Assembly (NCBI GenBank): GCA_028289185.1
Contig: JAQGGV010000036.1
Location: 1 to 34,269 of the forward strand
Direction: 5' to 3'
Length of the DNA stretch: 34,269 bases
Origin: Candidatus Saccharimonadota bacterium
GTDB taxonomy: Bacteria > Patescibacteriota > Saccharimonadia > Saccharimonadales > Saccharimonadaceae
Both the position numbers and the translations under genes were made by a program. Below, piece after piece: positions 1 through 9,285 of the stretch. Within the stretch, counting starts at the first letter, position 1, and every line of letters starts with the position of its first letter. The notes beneath the pieces were generated by a model. The model did not search any database. It was not told the origin of the DNA and saw only the letters and a list, made by a program, of their open reading frames with translations.

Positions 1-452
1 AGTTATTCCCACTCAAAGTTAAAACCTCATTAGTCTACGGAATGCTTGCGGTATCAATACTACTTTGGCTCACATGGGTATATCGCTTGATATACGTCAC
101 CCATACATCAGACATTCTCAATAAGGACATTAACTTTCCGCCATTCCTGATTGCAATGTTCCTATTTGCTCTTTTTCTTCGACTCAAATTACCCCATAGC
201 CGCCTTATCAACATGGTCGCCGGCACAACACTCGCTGTCTATCTCATCCATGCTAATCGAAATCTTTGGGAGCCACTCTGGAAGTTCTTTGATATCTACA
301 AGGTTCACGGTACACCGTGGTTTTATATCTTCCCATTCGTCATTGGAACCCTTGTTTTCTCTGTTTGTGTTGTAATCGAACTAGGGCGCCAGCGTGTCGC
401 AAGTAAATTACAGTTTGCGAAACTCATACACTACTTTAACCAATCGTCGTAG
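1..452 (+). CDS. Acyltransferase family 3 membrane protein, C-terminal part (5' truncated)
   Basis: The reading frame is open from the left edge (in-frame codons from base 3), so the ATG at 42 is probably internal and the gene starts outside the window. The visible ~149 residues contain several hydrophobic segments. They include a motif of the form TTLAVYLIH, which resembles the last conserved block of the acyltransferase-3 (OafA/YrhL-type) family, where a Y-L-x-H signature sits in a late transmembrane helix. Members move acyl groups onto extracytoplasmic sugars or glycans. The following genes are glycosyltransferases, which fits a role in decorating a surface polysaccharide. Family assignment is from the tail only and is moderately secure; the substrate is unknown. 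Confidence 0.7.
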   Translation, partial: LFPLKVKTSLVYGMLAVSILLWLTWVYRLIYVTHTSDILNKDINFPPFLIAMFLFALFLRLKLPHSRLINMVAGTTLAVYLIHANRNLWEPLWKFFDIYKVHGTPWFYIFPFVIGTLVFSVCVVIELGRQRVASKLQFAKLIHYFNQSS

Positions 453-466
453 TATTTGCAGCACCG

Positions 467-509
467 CACTCCTAACAGATAAAGGAGTGTAGTATCATAG
501 AGGTACTAC
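467..509 (+). promoter_or_regulatory. Two tandem small inverted repeats with the RBS in the second loop
   Basis: CACTCC (467-472) pairs with GGAGTG (484-489). GTAGTA (489-494) pairs with TACTAC (504-509), leaving AGAGG (499-503), the likely ribosome binding site of the next gene, in the second loop. The arms are only six bases each, so the structure may be marginal. It could be a weak terminator for the upstream acyltransferase gene or a leader affecting translation of the glycosyltransferase at 510. Confidence 0.3.
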
Positions 510-1478
510 ATGAGGAAGTCCAACACCAACGCAACTGCTCAAACGCTGTATATCGTTATACCCTGCTATAACGAAGAGGCTGTAATCCAAGAGACTGCCA
601 AAAGGTTACTGGCTAAACTAGATAAACTGATACAAAAGAACCAGATTGATAAGAAAAGCCGAGCCATATTTGTTGATGATGGGTCCAGGGATGATACCTG
701 GAAGCTTATAGAGGCTCTGCACAAAAAACATGACCTGCTAGGTGGAGTGAAGCTGACACGCAACAGAGGCCACCAAAATGCCCTACTAGCGGGACTAATG
801 TTTGCCCGAGGCAATGCCGATGTCGTCATATCGATGGACGCCGATCTGCAGGACGACATCAACGCCATCGACGACATGCTAAAAGCCTACAATAATGGCG
901 CAGAAATCGTCTATGGCGTCCGTTCTACCCGGGCTAAGGATTCAATCCTAAAAAGAACGACCGCACAGGGATTTTACCGACTTATGTCACGACTGGGCGT
1001 TGATAGTATCTACAATCATGCGGATTACAGATTACTGAGCAAGCGTGCCCTTGATGAGCTGGCAAGTTTCAAGGAAGTAAACTTGTTTTTGCGCGGCATT
1101 ATACCGCTTCTTGGCTTTAATACAGCAACCGTCGAATACAAACGCGCTGAGCGATTTGCAGGCGAGTCGAAGTATCCTTTCCGCAAGATGCTCAACTTTG
1201 CAATCGACGGTATCACGTCATTTAGTATCAAACCCCTGCGACTTGTTGCCAGCCTTGGACTTGGTGTTTCGGGTGTTAGTTTTCTGATTATGCTGTATTC
1301 AATTGTAATAAAGTTTATGGGCTCGGCAGTAGAAGGATGGACATTCACTATCATATCTGTCTGGTTTATTGGTGGTGTGCAGATGCTAAGTATTGGAATT
1401 GTTGGTGAATACATCGGTAAAATATACAATGAAGTCAAAGCTAGACCACGTTTCATCATAGAGAAAGAGATTCACTGA
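510..1478 (+). CDS. Polyprenyl-phosphate glycosyltransferase, GT2 (DPM1/GtrB-like)
   Basis: A 322-residue protein with an N-terminal GT-A fold. It opens with IVIPCYNEE, has the nucleotide-binding region FVDDGSRDDTW and a DADLQDD metal-binding motif near residue 110. Two hydrophobic helices near the C terminus (about 245-265 and 280-300) end in a VGEYIGKIY block, typical of GtrB/ArnC/DPM1-type enzymes. These transfer a sugar from a nucleotide donor to undecaprenyl phosphate at the inner face of the membrane, producing a lipid-linked sugar for GT-C enzymes outside. The next two genes encode polytopic GT-C-like proteins, a natural pairing. The start is supported by AGAGG six bases upstream. The stop overlaps the next start by one base (TGATG). 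The sugar is unknown. Confidence 0.9.
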   Translation: MRKSNTNATAQTLYIVIPCYNEEAVIQETAKRLLAKLDKLIQKNQIDKKSRAIFVDDGSRDDTWKLIEALHKKHDLLGGVKLTRNRGHQNALLAGLMFARGNADVVISMDADLQDDINAIDDMLKAYNNGAEIVYGVRSTRAKDSILKRTTAQGFYRLMSRLGVDSIYNHADYRLLSKRALDELASFKEVNLFLRGIIPLLGFNTATVEYKRAERFAGESKYPFRKMLNFAIDGITSFSIKPLRLVASLGLGVSGVSFLIMLYSIVIKFMGSAVEGWTFTIISVWFIGGVQMLSIGIVGEYIGKIYNEVKARPRFIIEKEIH

Positions 1479-2734
1479 TGCGTCAAAGAAAAGAATTAGA
1501 AGTCGACGAAAGCAATATGTTGTTTTCGAAAAGAATTGTTGGGATTATCGCAATCGTTGCGGTTGTTATCTTGGCGATTGCCATGCGACTAAGCGTCTTT
1601 TCGACCGAGACTGATGACATGCATTATTTCCTGATTCCCTGGTACCAACATTTCGCTACATACGGGCTGCATGGCATCGCCAACATCGACAGTAATTACA
1701 ATGTGCCGTATCTCTACCTACTGTGGTTATCAACTCACCTGCATCTATCCGCAATTGTAGCAATAAAGCTCATCACGCTGCTATTCGAGGCGTGCTTTGC
1801 TGCCCTAGTTTACTTGATTGGTAAGGACTACTACCCAGCCAAAAAACACATACCGATCATCATGGCTATCGCCTCACTGTTCATACCAACACTCTTCCTG
1901 CAAGGTGGTCTGTGGGGGCAGTGCGATATTATCTATACATTCTGGCTGGTTGCGTGCTGGTGGATGATGTCAAAGGGCAAACAACAGTCCGGCTGGATAC
2001 TATTTGGCGTTGCGATTGCATTCAAACTCCAGGCAATTTTCTTTCTGCCATATATGCTCTACAAGTGGTTTGTTAACTCGCGTATCAAAAAGCCCGTATT
2101 GTCTGCCGTGAATGTACACCTGTTCTACCCATTACTGGCCGTCCTGACAATCGTTGTCCTGGCACTGCCCGCAGTGGCCTTTGGTCGGCCCGTCAGCATG
2201 ATATTCGGTGTTTATGCCGGCCAGGTCAGCGACCCTGGCACTAGCACGTCTCTGGGTAGTGCGGCGACTGTTTTCCAACTCTTCGTTAACATGAACGACA
2301 AAGCCGTATTATACCTAGCAAAGCCGGCGATATTCTTTGCCTGTGCGCTTGTCGTTGCCATATTCGGCATGTACCTGACATACGTTAAGCGAACGACATT
2401 CAAGGATACCTTCACGCTTCCACTACTATTTTTGCTTATCCTACCGTACTTCCTGCCATTCATGCACGACAGGTATTTCTTTGCGGGCGAGATATTTGCG
2501 CTACTATTTGCAGCACTAACCAGAAGGTGGTTTTTCATCGTCGCGGCAACCCTGTTACAGGCAACCGCATTGCCGCTGTATGCGTCATACCTATGGCACA
2601 GCAACGTCTGGCCTGCACCAGTTCTTGCACTTATACAGCTCGGCGTTATAGGACTGATTGCATGGTACCTATACCAAAACTCCGAGACGAAAAGTATCAC
2701 GAATCTTTGGGGTTTACGTCGGTCTGGCGAATAA
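1478..2734 (+). CDS. Polytopic membrane glycosyltransferase, GT-C type
   Basis: A 418-residue protein with about ten hydrophobic helices. After the first helix it has an acidic loop (STETDDMHYF) of the kind that carries the catalytic Asp in GT-C enzymes. A WGQCDIIY block near residue 148 resembles the GQxD motif of PIG-M/DUF2029-like mannosyltransferases. GT-C enzymes use polyprenyl-phosphate sugars on the outer face of the membrane; the GT2 encoded immediately upstream could make that donor. The start overlaps the previous stop by one base, implying translational coupling. Family placement is by motif and topology, and the exact family and acceptor are not determined. Confidence 0.75.
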   Translation: MRQRKELEVDESNMLFSKRIVGIIAIVAVVILAIAMRLSVFSTETDDMHYFLIPWYQHFATYGLHGIANIDSNYNVPYLYLLWLSTHLHLSAIVAIKLITLLFEACFAALVYLIGKDYYPAKKHIPIIMAIASLFIPTLFLQGGLWGQCDIIYTFWLVACWWMMSKGKQQSGWILFGVAIAFKLQAIFFLPYMLYKWFVNSRIKKPVLSAVNVHLFYPLLAVLTIVVLALPAVAFGRPVSMIFGVYAGQVSDPGTSTSLGSAATVFQLFVNMNDKAVLYLAKPAIFFACALVVAIFGMYLTYVKRTTFKDTFTLPLLFLLILPYFLPFMHDRYFFAGEIFALLFAALTRRWFFIVAATLLQATALPLYASYLWHSNVWPAPVLALIQLGVIGLIAWYLYQNSETKSITNLWGLRRSGE

Positions 2735-2740
2735 TCATTT

Positions 2741-4450
2741 ATGCTGCGTACATACTTATTAACATTGAAAAAACTTATTTCAACAACTCCAGGTTTGTTC
2801 ATCGTCGGTATCATCGTTGGCCTCATTGTATTCACATTGCTGTTTGGGCTGGCAATTGTGAACCCGCTCAATATCGATTGGATTCAGAACATTAACGGTG
2901 ATGTGGTGCAGCACTATATCGGCTGGATGTATTATCGGGACTCAGCCTGGCAATTCCCAAACATTGGTAAGATCGACGGGCTGGCATATCCAGGTGGTAT
3001 ATCGCTTGTCTACATGGATGTCATCCCGATTTTTGCAATCATTTTCAAATTGTTCAGCGGCATCTTACCAGCACACTTCCAGTACTTTGGTATCTTTACG
3101 CTCCTTAGTTATCTGTTGCTGGGTGGCTTTGCGGCAATCATTATCAAACGCTTTACCAAGAGTACGCTCATTACACTTCTTGGTACCGTCATGTTGGTTT
3201 GTACCCCAATTATTATTGGCCGATCGTTTGCACATACGGCACTGACGGCACATTGGCTCGTGCTGGCCGCCATCTACTATGCAATCGTATTCCATCAGGA
3301 AAAGGCTCCAACGAAAAAACAAGTCATTACATGGTCGATTCTGCTCACACTTGCCGTCCTAATCCATGCGTATTTCATACCTATTGTGGCATCGGTGTTC
3401 ATATTCTCACTCGTGCAGCAACATGTTCGTATCAAAACAAGCTTGATACGCTTTATCGTACCAGTTGCCGTTGCTCTCGTCATGTTTGGACTGATTGGCG
3501 GCTTCTCGACGGGTATGGCGACAAACGGCGACTCAGGCCTTGGAGCATACGGTATCAACCTATTGGCACCAATTATCCCCATAGGCTATTCGACATTTGT
3601 CATGACACCCTTTACTCACCCCCAATGGGAAGGGCTCAGCTATATTGGCCTGGGAATACTCCTGATTGTACCGATTGCTTGGTTCGTGCTACTGACAGGC
3701 CTACGTAAATCATCATTGAAACAATACGTAAAAGATATCTATCGAAAACTTCAAAACAAGAGGACACTTGTCCTGACACTAATTGTCTTGCTTGTTTTTA
3801 TCTTTTCGCTCAGTCCTCGCGTGTTCGTCGGTGACTTGCACATAGCCAACATACCGCACCCGAGTATTATCGGTTACGTCTGGGAAACATTCCGATCGAC
3901 TGGACGAATATTTTGGCCTATCTACTACTCGCTTATCATCCTGCTATTTGTTCTACTGATAAATATTACTCGCAAATGGAACTTCACGATTGCAATAGCC
4001 CTGATTCTACCGTTGACCGTCATACAGGCAGTGGACATCCTGGACTCGCCAGCAGTCAAGCAAAAGACTTCATCGGTCTCGCTAGCCCTCAGTAAGCCAC
4101 ACGTCAGCGACCAGCTAGACAGTAAGTTTATACGTAGTTACTGCAACAAGCACAACGTCGTCCTAGTTGATAACAGTCTAGATTCTGGCGTTAAGATGTT
4201 TACTGATTTGTCTGACTATATCGTTTCGTGTCACCCAGCACTAACATCTGGCTACTTCGCTCGCTTCCCCAAAAACGCAATTCTAAACTACGCTAACGCC
4301 AAGCGTTTGCAACTTGTTCAGGGTACGCTCACCATACCAGACTCTGACCTGTACCTGACGCAGAGCCCTGACTTCATGCATGAAATCAATCAACAAGAAT
4401 ATGCGTTCCAGAAATTTGGTGATTACTATGTCATCACGAACAAGTTGTAG
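2741..4450 (+). CDS. Large polytopic membrane protein, DUF6311/GT-C-like
   Basis: A 569-residue protein with ten or more hydrophobic helices followed by a soluble C-terminal domain from about residue 440. After the first helix there is a loop with NGDVVQHYIGW and then LAYPGGISLVYMD, which resembles the DUF6311 family of predicted glycosyltransferases. Asp in NGD is a candidate catalytic residue. It lies six bases after the previous gene and closes the plus-strand GT2/GT-C set. The role is probably transfer of a lipid-linked sugar to an extracytoplasmic glycan, which is an inference. It ends six bases from the convergent minus-strand operon, with no clear terminator between. Confidence 0.65.
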   Translation: MLRTYLLTLKKLISTTPGLFIVGIIVGLIVFTLLFGLAIVNPLNIDWIQNINGDVVQHYIGWMYYRDSAWQFPNIGKIDGLAYPGGISLVYMDVIPIFAIIFKLFSGILPAHFQYFGIFTLLSYLLLGGFAAIIIKRFTKSTLITLLGTVMLVCTPIIIGRSFAHTALTAHWLVLAAIYYAIVFHQEKAPTKKQVITWSILLTLAVLIHAYFIPIVASVFIFSLVQQHVRIKTSLIRFIVPVAVALVMFGLIGGFSTGMATNGDSGLGAYGINLLAPIIPIGYSTFVMTPFTHPQWEGLSYIGLGILLIVPIAWFVLLTGLRKSSLKQYVKDIYRKLQNKRTLVLTLIVLLVFIFSLSPRVFVGDLHIANIPHPSIIGYVWETFRSTGRIFWPIYYSLIILLFVLLINITRKWNFTIAIALILPLTVIQAVDILDSPAVKQKTSSVSLALSKPHVSDQLDSKFIRSYCNKHNVVLVDNSLDSGVKMFTDLSDYIVSCHPALTSGYFARFPKNAILNYANAKRLQLVQGTLTIPDSDLYLTQSPDFMHEINQQEYAFQKFGDYYVITNKL

Positions 4451-4456
4451 TTGTAT

Positions 4457-5617
4457 CTAGGTAAGTTTTTCGTAGGCTTCGATGACTTCTTCAGCAATTT
4501 TCGGCCAGCTGTAGACCTCGGCATACTTGTCGCCGGCCTCAACCTGCTTAGTGATGTCGATGCGTTTTAATTCACGAGCCAGCTCGTAATAGGCTGCGGC
4601 CGATGTGAGCTTTATCTCACCGAATTCCTGGTTCATTTCTTTGAATGAATCAGTTGGATAGCCGATAACTGCTCGCTGGTTGGCGAATGCAAGATTCAAA
4701 GCACCGGACGACACCTGCCCATAATAGACATTGTTATATGCATAGACACATACATCAACTTCGCGGATGAGCGCGTTCAGACTATCGTCATCATCAACAT
4801 AACCCGTGATATAGACACGGTCCTTGAGGTCTAACGTATCAATGAGCGTTGCGATTGTATTGTAGATATTTACCTCATCGCTGATCGGTTGCATGCCGCC
4901 GATAATAGCCAGTTTGTAATTGTCTGGCAGGAATTTGAGCGCTCGCACAGCATCATCAATGCCCTTGTATTGGTGCATGAACCCAACTGTCGCATAGATA
5001 ACGTCACCGTCTTTTTTATTCAGGTTATCAGCTATTTCTGTCGATATGGCAGCAGGTTTGGTAAATGGTAGCACCGGGTGATGAATTTGCGCAATCTGAT
5101 CACGTTTGACGCCGTAGTTTAGCAAGCTGCGAGTTGCACCGTTATTGTGCGTAAACAACAGATCTGCTTTTTTGAAGGCATCGATGTGGCGTTTTTTGAA
5201 TATGCCATGAAGTCGCTTCTGCCTCAGAACAAGTATCGCACTGCGCGGACCAATACCTTGGCGTGGTTTCCACTTGAACGCCAATGCAGGTGACAGGTGA
5301 ACGGTAACTGCAACTTTTTTGCCCATTGCCTTTGCTGTATCGACAAGCAGCGCAAACTCGTCACCGGAATACAAACCGAATTCGTGCTGGATATGCAGGA
5401 TATCGTAATTTTGTAGATCAGTTTTCAGGCGCTCCATTGTCTCGGCCAATTCCTGTTCACTCATGACCCGTGTTTTGTAGGGAGACGAATCAAAAAACTT
5501 CGTTTCGATTTCATCGGGCAAATCCTGAAAAATGTCCATGAAGTTCTCTTCATAAATACCGACACCGCAATTATCGCTGCGACGTGAACTGAATTGTAAT
5601 ACTTTTACTTTAGACAT
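4457..5617 (-). CDS. Glycosyltransferase family 4 (GT-B)
   Basis: A 386-residue GT-B protein. The N-terminal half has a CGVGIYEENF glycine-rich loop and HIQHEFGLYSG. The C-terminal half has ATVGFMHQYKGIDDAVRAL, the usual start of the nucleotide-sugar domain. The late Glu-x7-Glu motif is degenerate, with GQVSSGALNLAFA replacing the common EGFGxxxxE. This may signal a divergent donor site. It is the last gene of the minus-strand glycan operon. Its start overlaps the upstream stop by eight bases and is preceded by an AGGAG site. It presumably adds a sugar to a cytoplasmic lipid-linked glycan; donor and acceptor are unknown. Confidence 0.85.
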   Translation of the reverse strand: MSKVKVLQFSSRRSDNCGVGIYEENFMDIFQDLPDEIETKFFDSSPYKTRVMSEQELAETMERLKTDLQNYDILHIQHEFGLYSGDEFALLVDTAKAMGKKVAVTVHLSPALAFKWKPRQGIGPRSAILVLRQKRLHGIFKKRHIDAFKKADLLFTHNNGATRSLLNYGVKRDQIAQIHHPVLPFTKPAAISTEIADNLNKKDGDVIYATVGFMHQYKGIDDAVRALKFLPDNYKLAIIGGMQPISDEVNIYNTIATLIDTLDLKDRVYITGYVDDDDSLNALIREVDVCVYAYNNVYYGQVSSGALNLAFANQRAVIGYPTDSFKEMNQEFGEIKLTSAAAYYELARELKRIDITKQVEAGDKYAEVYSWPKIAEEVIEAYEKLT

Positions 5618-6926
5618 GTGCTATCTCCTGCATCTTGGCACGTACCTGCTCATATGATTGGTCCCAGGTCGTCTGTTTATATGTCGCGCATTTGTCGCGC
5701 CATTTTTTCTGATTTTCGGGGGTCAGCATTTCTTGAATTAGCGTCAGACACTCGTCAGATGACGCCGGATTGAAGTGCTGTACATACCCCTCCGCTACCT
5801 CTATCATACTCGTTGTGTTGCTGCAGACACAAGGCGTACCACGCGCAATACTCTCGGCAATCGGTATTCCCCAGCCTTCCGCAAAGCTCGGAAAGACGCT
5901 CAGCTTGGCATGCTCGTACAGCCACGACAGGTTCTCGTCCGATACGTCATGCAAAAATACAAACTTATCCTTTACCTGTGGATCCTGTGTCATAAAATCG
6001 TAAATCTGTTCAGTTTTCCAACCAAGACGACCAACGATAACAGATGTCGGCAAATCAATTCCCCGCTCGGCAGCCAATTTATAGACATAGTAGAGTAGCG
6101 CGTGATTCTTCTTAGCTTCAATCGTACCAACCGTCACGATGAAGTCACTTTTCGCAGCGCCTGATGCCGCAAAGTTTTCGTCCGTCGGCATTTCAGATTT
6201 TGCAAACTTGAAGTCCTCACCTAACCTAAAGACTTCCATGTGAGGTGGATCAATGTCGTTTGCTACCAGCCATTGACGCAAATCTTCCTGGGTGGCATGC
6301 GATACACTCAGTACCAATGCGGAGACTGGAACAATCCGACGACAATAATTCATCAGGCTTTCGGTCGAGTGCCCAGAGAATTGTGGCGTCTGCGTGAATG
6401 GCAAAACGTCGTGAATAACCGGGATGATCTTGAGATTGGTATCATGGACACCTTCTTCCAAGGTACGTAGGAAATTGTCATCCCACCACTCGCCCCAGGA
6501 TATAAAGATTGCGTCGCCCTTTTTGAATGTAATCTTTCTATATGCCTGCGCTTCGGCCGCAGCTAGGTTATTCTGAGCTTTTTTGACGAGTCCCGTGTCA
6601 CTAAGGCCTGCGCGGACGATGACCTTTTTTGCCAAGTGTTTTAACGGTTTGAAAACCTCCGTTATATGCACCTGTCGCGACGGAGTGCCGGCCTTCTGGC
6701 CGTCTTCCTTGATATAAACGATGCCCTGACCAAGCTTTTCGACCGTTGAGGGGAAGTCAATCTCGCAGAACGCCCGAACCTCCTTGACCCAGGACACAAA
6801 CACAACCTGCTGGTCGTCATGTGATTTAAAACGGGTGGAAAGTTCGTACATAACACGTGGAATACCAGCCATGCGGCCCTGCCAGTGAATCAATTGCGTC
6901 ACGTCGATATAGAGTGTTTTATCCAT
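5610..6926 (-). CDS. Glycosyltransferase family 4 (GT-B)
   Basis: A 438-residue GT4 protein. The N terminus has the IHWQGRMAGIPRVMYEL block common in mannosyl- and rhamnosyltransferase-like GT4 enzymes. The C-terminal domain carries TVGTIEAKKNHALL and FAEGWGIPIAE, which contains the E-x7-E donor-binding signature. The start is firmly placed by a strong AGGAGG site (AGGAGGAAAACATG). The gene overlaps both neighbours by eight bases, indicating a tightly coupled operon with the GT4 genes on either side and the Wzm/Wzt exporter upstream. The specific linkage made cannot be told from sequence. Confidence 0.88.
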   Translation of the reverse strand: MDKTLYIDVTQLIHWQGRMAGIPRVMYELSTRFKSHDDQQVVFVSWVKEVRAFCEIDFPSTVEKLGQGIVYIKEDGQKAGTPSRQVHITEVFKPLKHLAKKVIVRAGLSDTGLVKKAQNNLAAAEAQAYRKITFKKGDAIFISWGEWWDDNFLRTLEEGVHDTNLKIIPVIHDVLPFTQTPQFSGHSTESLMNYCRRIVPVSALVLSVSHATQEDLRQWLVANDIDPPHMEVFRLGEDFKFAKSEMPTDENFAASGAAKSDFIVTVGTIEAKKNHALLYYVYKLAAERGIDLPTSVIVGRLGWKTEQIYDFMTQDPQVKDKFVFLHDVSDENLSWLYEHAKLSVFPSFAEGWGIPIAESIARGTPCVCSNTTSMIEVAEGYVQHFNPASSDECLTLIQEMLTPENQKKWRDKCATYKQTTWDQSYEQVRAKMQEIAHV

Positions 6927-8085
6927 GTTTTCCTCCTGTGTTTATTGCGACCAACTCCTGCGCTAAATGCTTCGCACTTTTCTTCCAGGTAAACTGCTTG
7001 GCACGTGCTATGCCTTTCGTATTCACATCATGACGTTTATTGTAGGTTTTTTGCATCGCCCCTGCTATGGCCTCAACATCATCGGGATCGACATACTCAC
7101 CCGCATCACCAACAACTTCCGGCAAGGAGCTGACATCACTCACAATAACCTGCGTACCGCATGCCATAGCCTGGAGTGGTGAAATGCCAAACCCCTCGTA
7201 AAATGCCGCGTGCACCAGACACGCAGCACCGCTCAACAATCCGGGTAGATCCCGATCTTCCACATAGTGACTGGGTCTGATAATTTGACAACCGGATTTT
7301 TGCATGGAGTCAATTTTGTTCCTCATGACATCTTCTGACCAAGACATTCCACCAACAATTAACAAACTCGCCTCATCCTTACCATTTTTTTTGCAAAACA
7401 ACTCGTATGCCGCAAGGACTCCTTCGAGGTTCTTTCGTGGCTCGATATTGCTCAGAAACATAAAATACTTTTTATATGTCAGTCCATATGAGCGTAGCAG
7501 GTCAGTCACGGCGCTTTTTGGAAGTGGTTTGAATGTATCATCAATGCCGTTATACACCACAGAGGTCTTGCCTTTTGCCTCGGGAAAATACTTCTCGATT
7601 TCTGTCTGTGCATGTTTGGAAACGGTGATTACTCGTGACGTACGATCAATCCAACGCGCTATGTTCGCGTTTAGAAATGCCAGATTCTTTTTCTCGACAA
7701 ACTGTGGATAGACCTTGAAACTCGCATCGTGAATATAAGTTGCTGATGGTGAACGTATCAGGGGCCAGTTACGAAAATTTGGAAATAGGTAGACACCCCT
7801 ACCAAAAATAATATCCATTGGTGGCAGTAAACGGTACTTTAGCAGGCCGTTAAATATCCGGCCCGGCACCAGACTTATTTTCACATTTACATTATCGTTG
7901 AATTTCCAACGTTCAATTTTACCCACTTTGTTTGCTGCAACGATGACAGAAAGCCGATATTTCGCTATAAAGTCGGGGTCTTCACTCAGTGCACGAATGA
8001 GCGAGACGGTCGCTGTGCCAATGCCACTTGGTCTCTGGGAAATAATCGCGTCACCATCAACAAAAACTGTCGTTTTTTTATTCAT
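6919..8085 (-). CDS. Glycosyltransferase family 4 (GT-B)
   Basis: A 388-residue GT4 enzyme beginning MNKKTTVFVDG. A longer in-frame start exists at 8115 but would overlap the upstream gene; the ATG at 8085 lies two bases past that gene's TAA and removes the overlap. The N-terminal domain has RPSGIGTATVSLI. The C-terminal domain has FLSNIEPRKNLEGVL and FYEGFGISPLQAMACG, giving a complete E-x7-type donor-binding motif, followed by SDVSSLPEVVGDAG. It belongs to the cupin-wzm-wzt-GT operon and likely extends the exported glycan on the cytoplasmic side. Confidence 0.88.
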   Translation of the reverse strand: MNKKTTVFVDGDAIISQRPSGIGTATVSLIRALSEDPDFIAKYRLSVIVAANKVGKIERWKFNDNVNVKISLVPGRIFNGLLKYRLLPPMDIIFGRGVYLFPNFRNWPLIRSPSATYIHDASFKVYPQFVEKKNLAFLNANIARWIDRTSRVITVSKHAQTEIEKYFPEAKGKTSVVYNGIDDTFKPLPKSAVTDLLRSYGLTYKKYFMFLSNIEPRKNLEGVLAAYELFCKKNGKDEASLLIVGGMSWSEDVMRNKIDSMQKSGCQIIRPSHYVEDRDLPGLLSGAACLVHAAFYEGFGISPLQAMACGTQVIVSDVSSLPEVVGDAGEYVDPDDVEAIAGAMQKTYNKRHDVNTKGIARAKQFTWKKSAKHLAQELVAINTGGKHG

Positions 8086-8087
8086 AC

Positions 8088-9257
8088 TTAGCGTGATTTC
8101 CTGCGTTTTACCCACCCAGCCACTCGGAGTGGCTTTGTCACCTTCCAGCTGGCCGAATGGAGGATTCTCTCGATCTCAGCACGCACGAGTACAACTTCCT
8201 CGTTGTATTTACGCTGGTACTCAGACAACAGATATGACACATGCCGTGACACGGCATCATCCCTAAGATTGGTAATTCTATAACGCATCCATCCGATATA
8301 GCTTTCGCTCAACAGGAGCTGTAATTCTCTGTAATCATTTTTGTTATCAAAGTCTGCTTCCTTTAGTTTTCCTGCATCTAGACTCAGTAGGAACTTCTTG
8401 GCCCTTGTGTGAACCTCTTCGTGGACAGGATACAGTTCAGTAAAATACAGACTACCTAGAATATGGACTGTAGCAACCTCCAGAAAGCTTTTTTCAACCT
8501 TTTTATAGAGGCCTTTTTCATCGAGGAACTTTTTCAAGCCTTCAAGTGAGTCCAGTACATCAAAGGGGTATTTAAATGATGAACCGACGTTTGATGTCGT
8601 TGTGCCAGTGCGATAAAACGACAAGGATTTATCGACATAACTAATCGTCGTCGCCTCGACAAGTGCACGACCAACGAAATCAATATCCTCCGCCCGATGT
8701 GATTTTTCGTTATGACGAATTTTTTTGCCATGCAGAAAAGCTGTTCTGAAAAGCTTATTCCAGACCATTAAAAGCGGCGTGCTATAGATAAAGCCAGGTG
8801 CTGTGTTGTACGAGAATGTTCCTGATTTGCCACCAAGGTGTGCAAAGTCGATCTTTGGATCGCTATATTTCTTCATTGAGTCATAAAACAGTTGGTAATT
8901 GGCGACAGCAATGTCGGCGTCATGTGTTGTGATAGACGCATGCAGCGTACCTAGTAAGTCAGGTGAAAAGAAATCGTCACCATCCAAAAATATAGTATAT
9001 CTACCCGTGGCAACATCAAAGCCAGCATTCCTAGCCGATGAGAGGCCACCGTTTTGCTTATTTAACAGACGAAAACGCTCATCGAGTTTGACGTACTTGT
9101 CCGCGATTGACTGTGTTTTGTCCGTCGAACCATCGTTAACGATGATGCACTCAAAATTCGTGAATGTCTGTTTGCGCAAAGAATCAAGGCACTCGGCCAA
9201 ATACATATCAACGTTATAGGCGGGGACAATTACCGAGACATCTACTACATCGCTCAT
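8088..9257 (-). CDS. Glycosyltransferase family 2 with C-terminal helical extension
   Basis: A 389-residue protein whose first ~220 residues are a GT-A domain: VSVIVPAYNVDMYLAECL at the N terminus, IIVNDGSTDKT, GGLSSARNAG, and the DxD-type metal motif LDGDDF near residue 92. The remaining ~160 residues are mainly helical and lack a recognisable domain; the final part (SASWKVTKPLR) resembles C-terminal tails of other glycan-operon GT2 enzymes. It is not membrane-spanning, unlike the two GtrB-like GT2 proteins in this window. It lies between wzt and the GT4 genes, with an AGAAGGGA site upstream, and probably builds the exported glycan. Confidence 0.87.
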   Translation of the reverse strand: MSDVVDVSVIVPAYNVDMYLAECLDSLRKQTFTNFECIIVNDGSTDKTQSIADKYVKLDERFRLLNKQNGGLSSARNAGFDVATGRYTIFLDGDDFFSPDLLGTLHASITTHDADIAVANYQLFYDSMKKYSDPKIDFAHLGGKSGTFSYNTAPGFIYSTPLLMVWNKLFRTAFLHGKKIRHNEKSHRAEDIDFVGRALVEATTISYVDKSLSFYRTGTTTSNVGSSFKYPFDVLDSLEGLKKFLDEKGLYKKVEKSFLEVATVHILGSLYFTELYPVHEEVHTRAKKFLLSLDAGKLKEADFDNKNDYRELQLLLSESYIGWMRYRITNLRDDAVSRHVSYLLSEYQRKYNEEVVLVRAEIERILHSASWKVTKPLRVAGWVKRRKSR

Positions 9258-9285
9258 ATACGGATCCCTTCTGGTATTACTTCAC

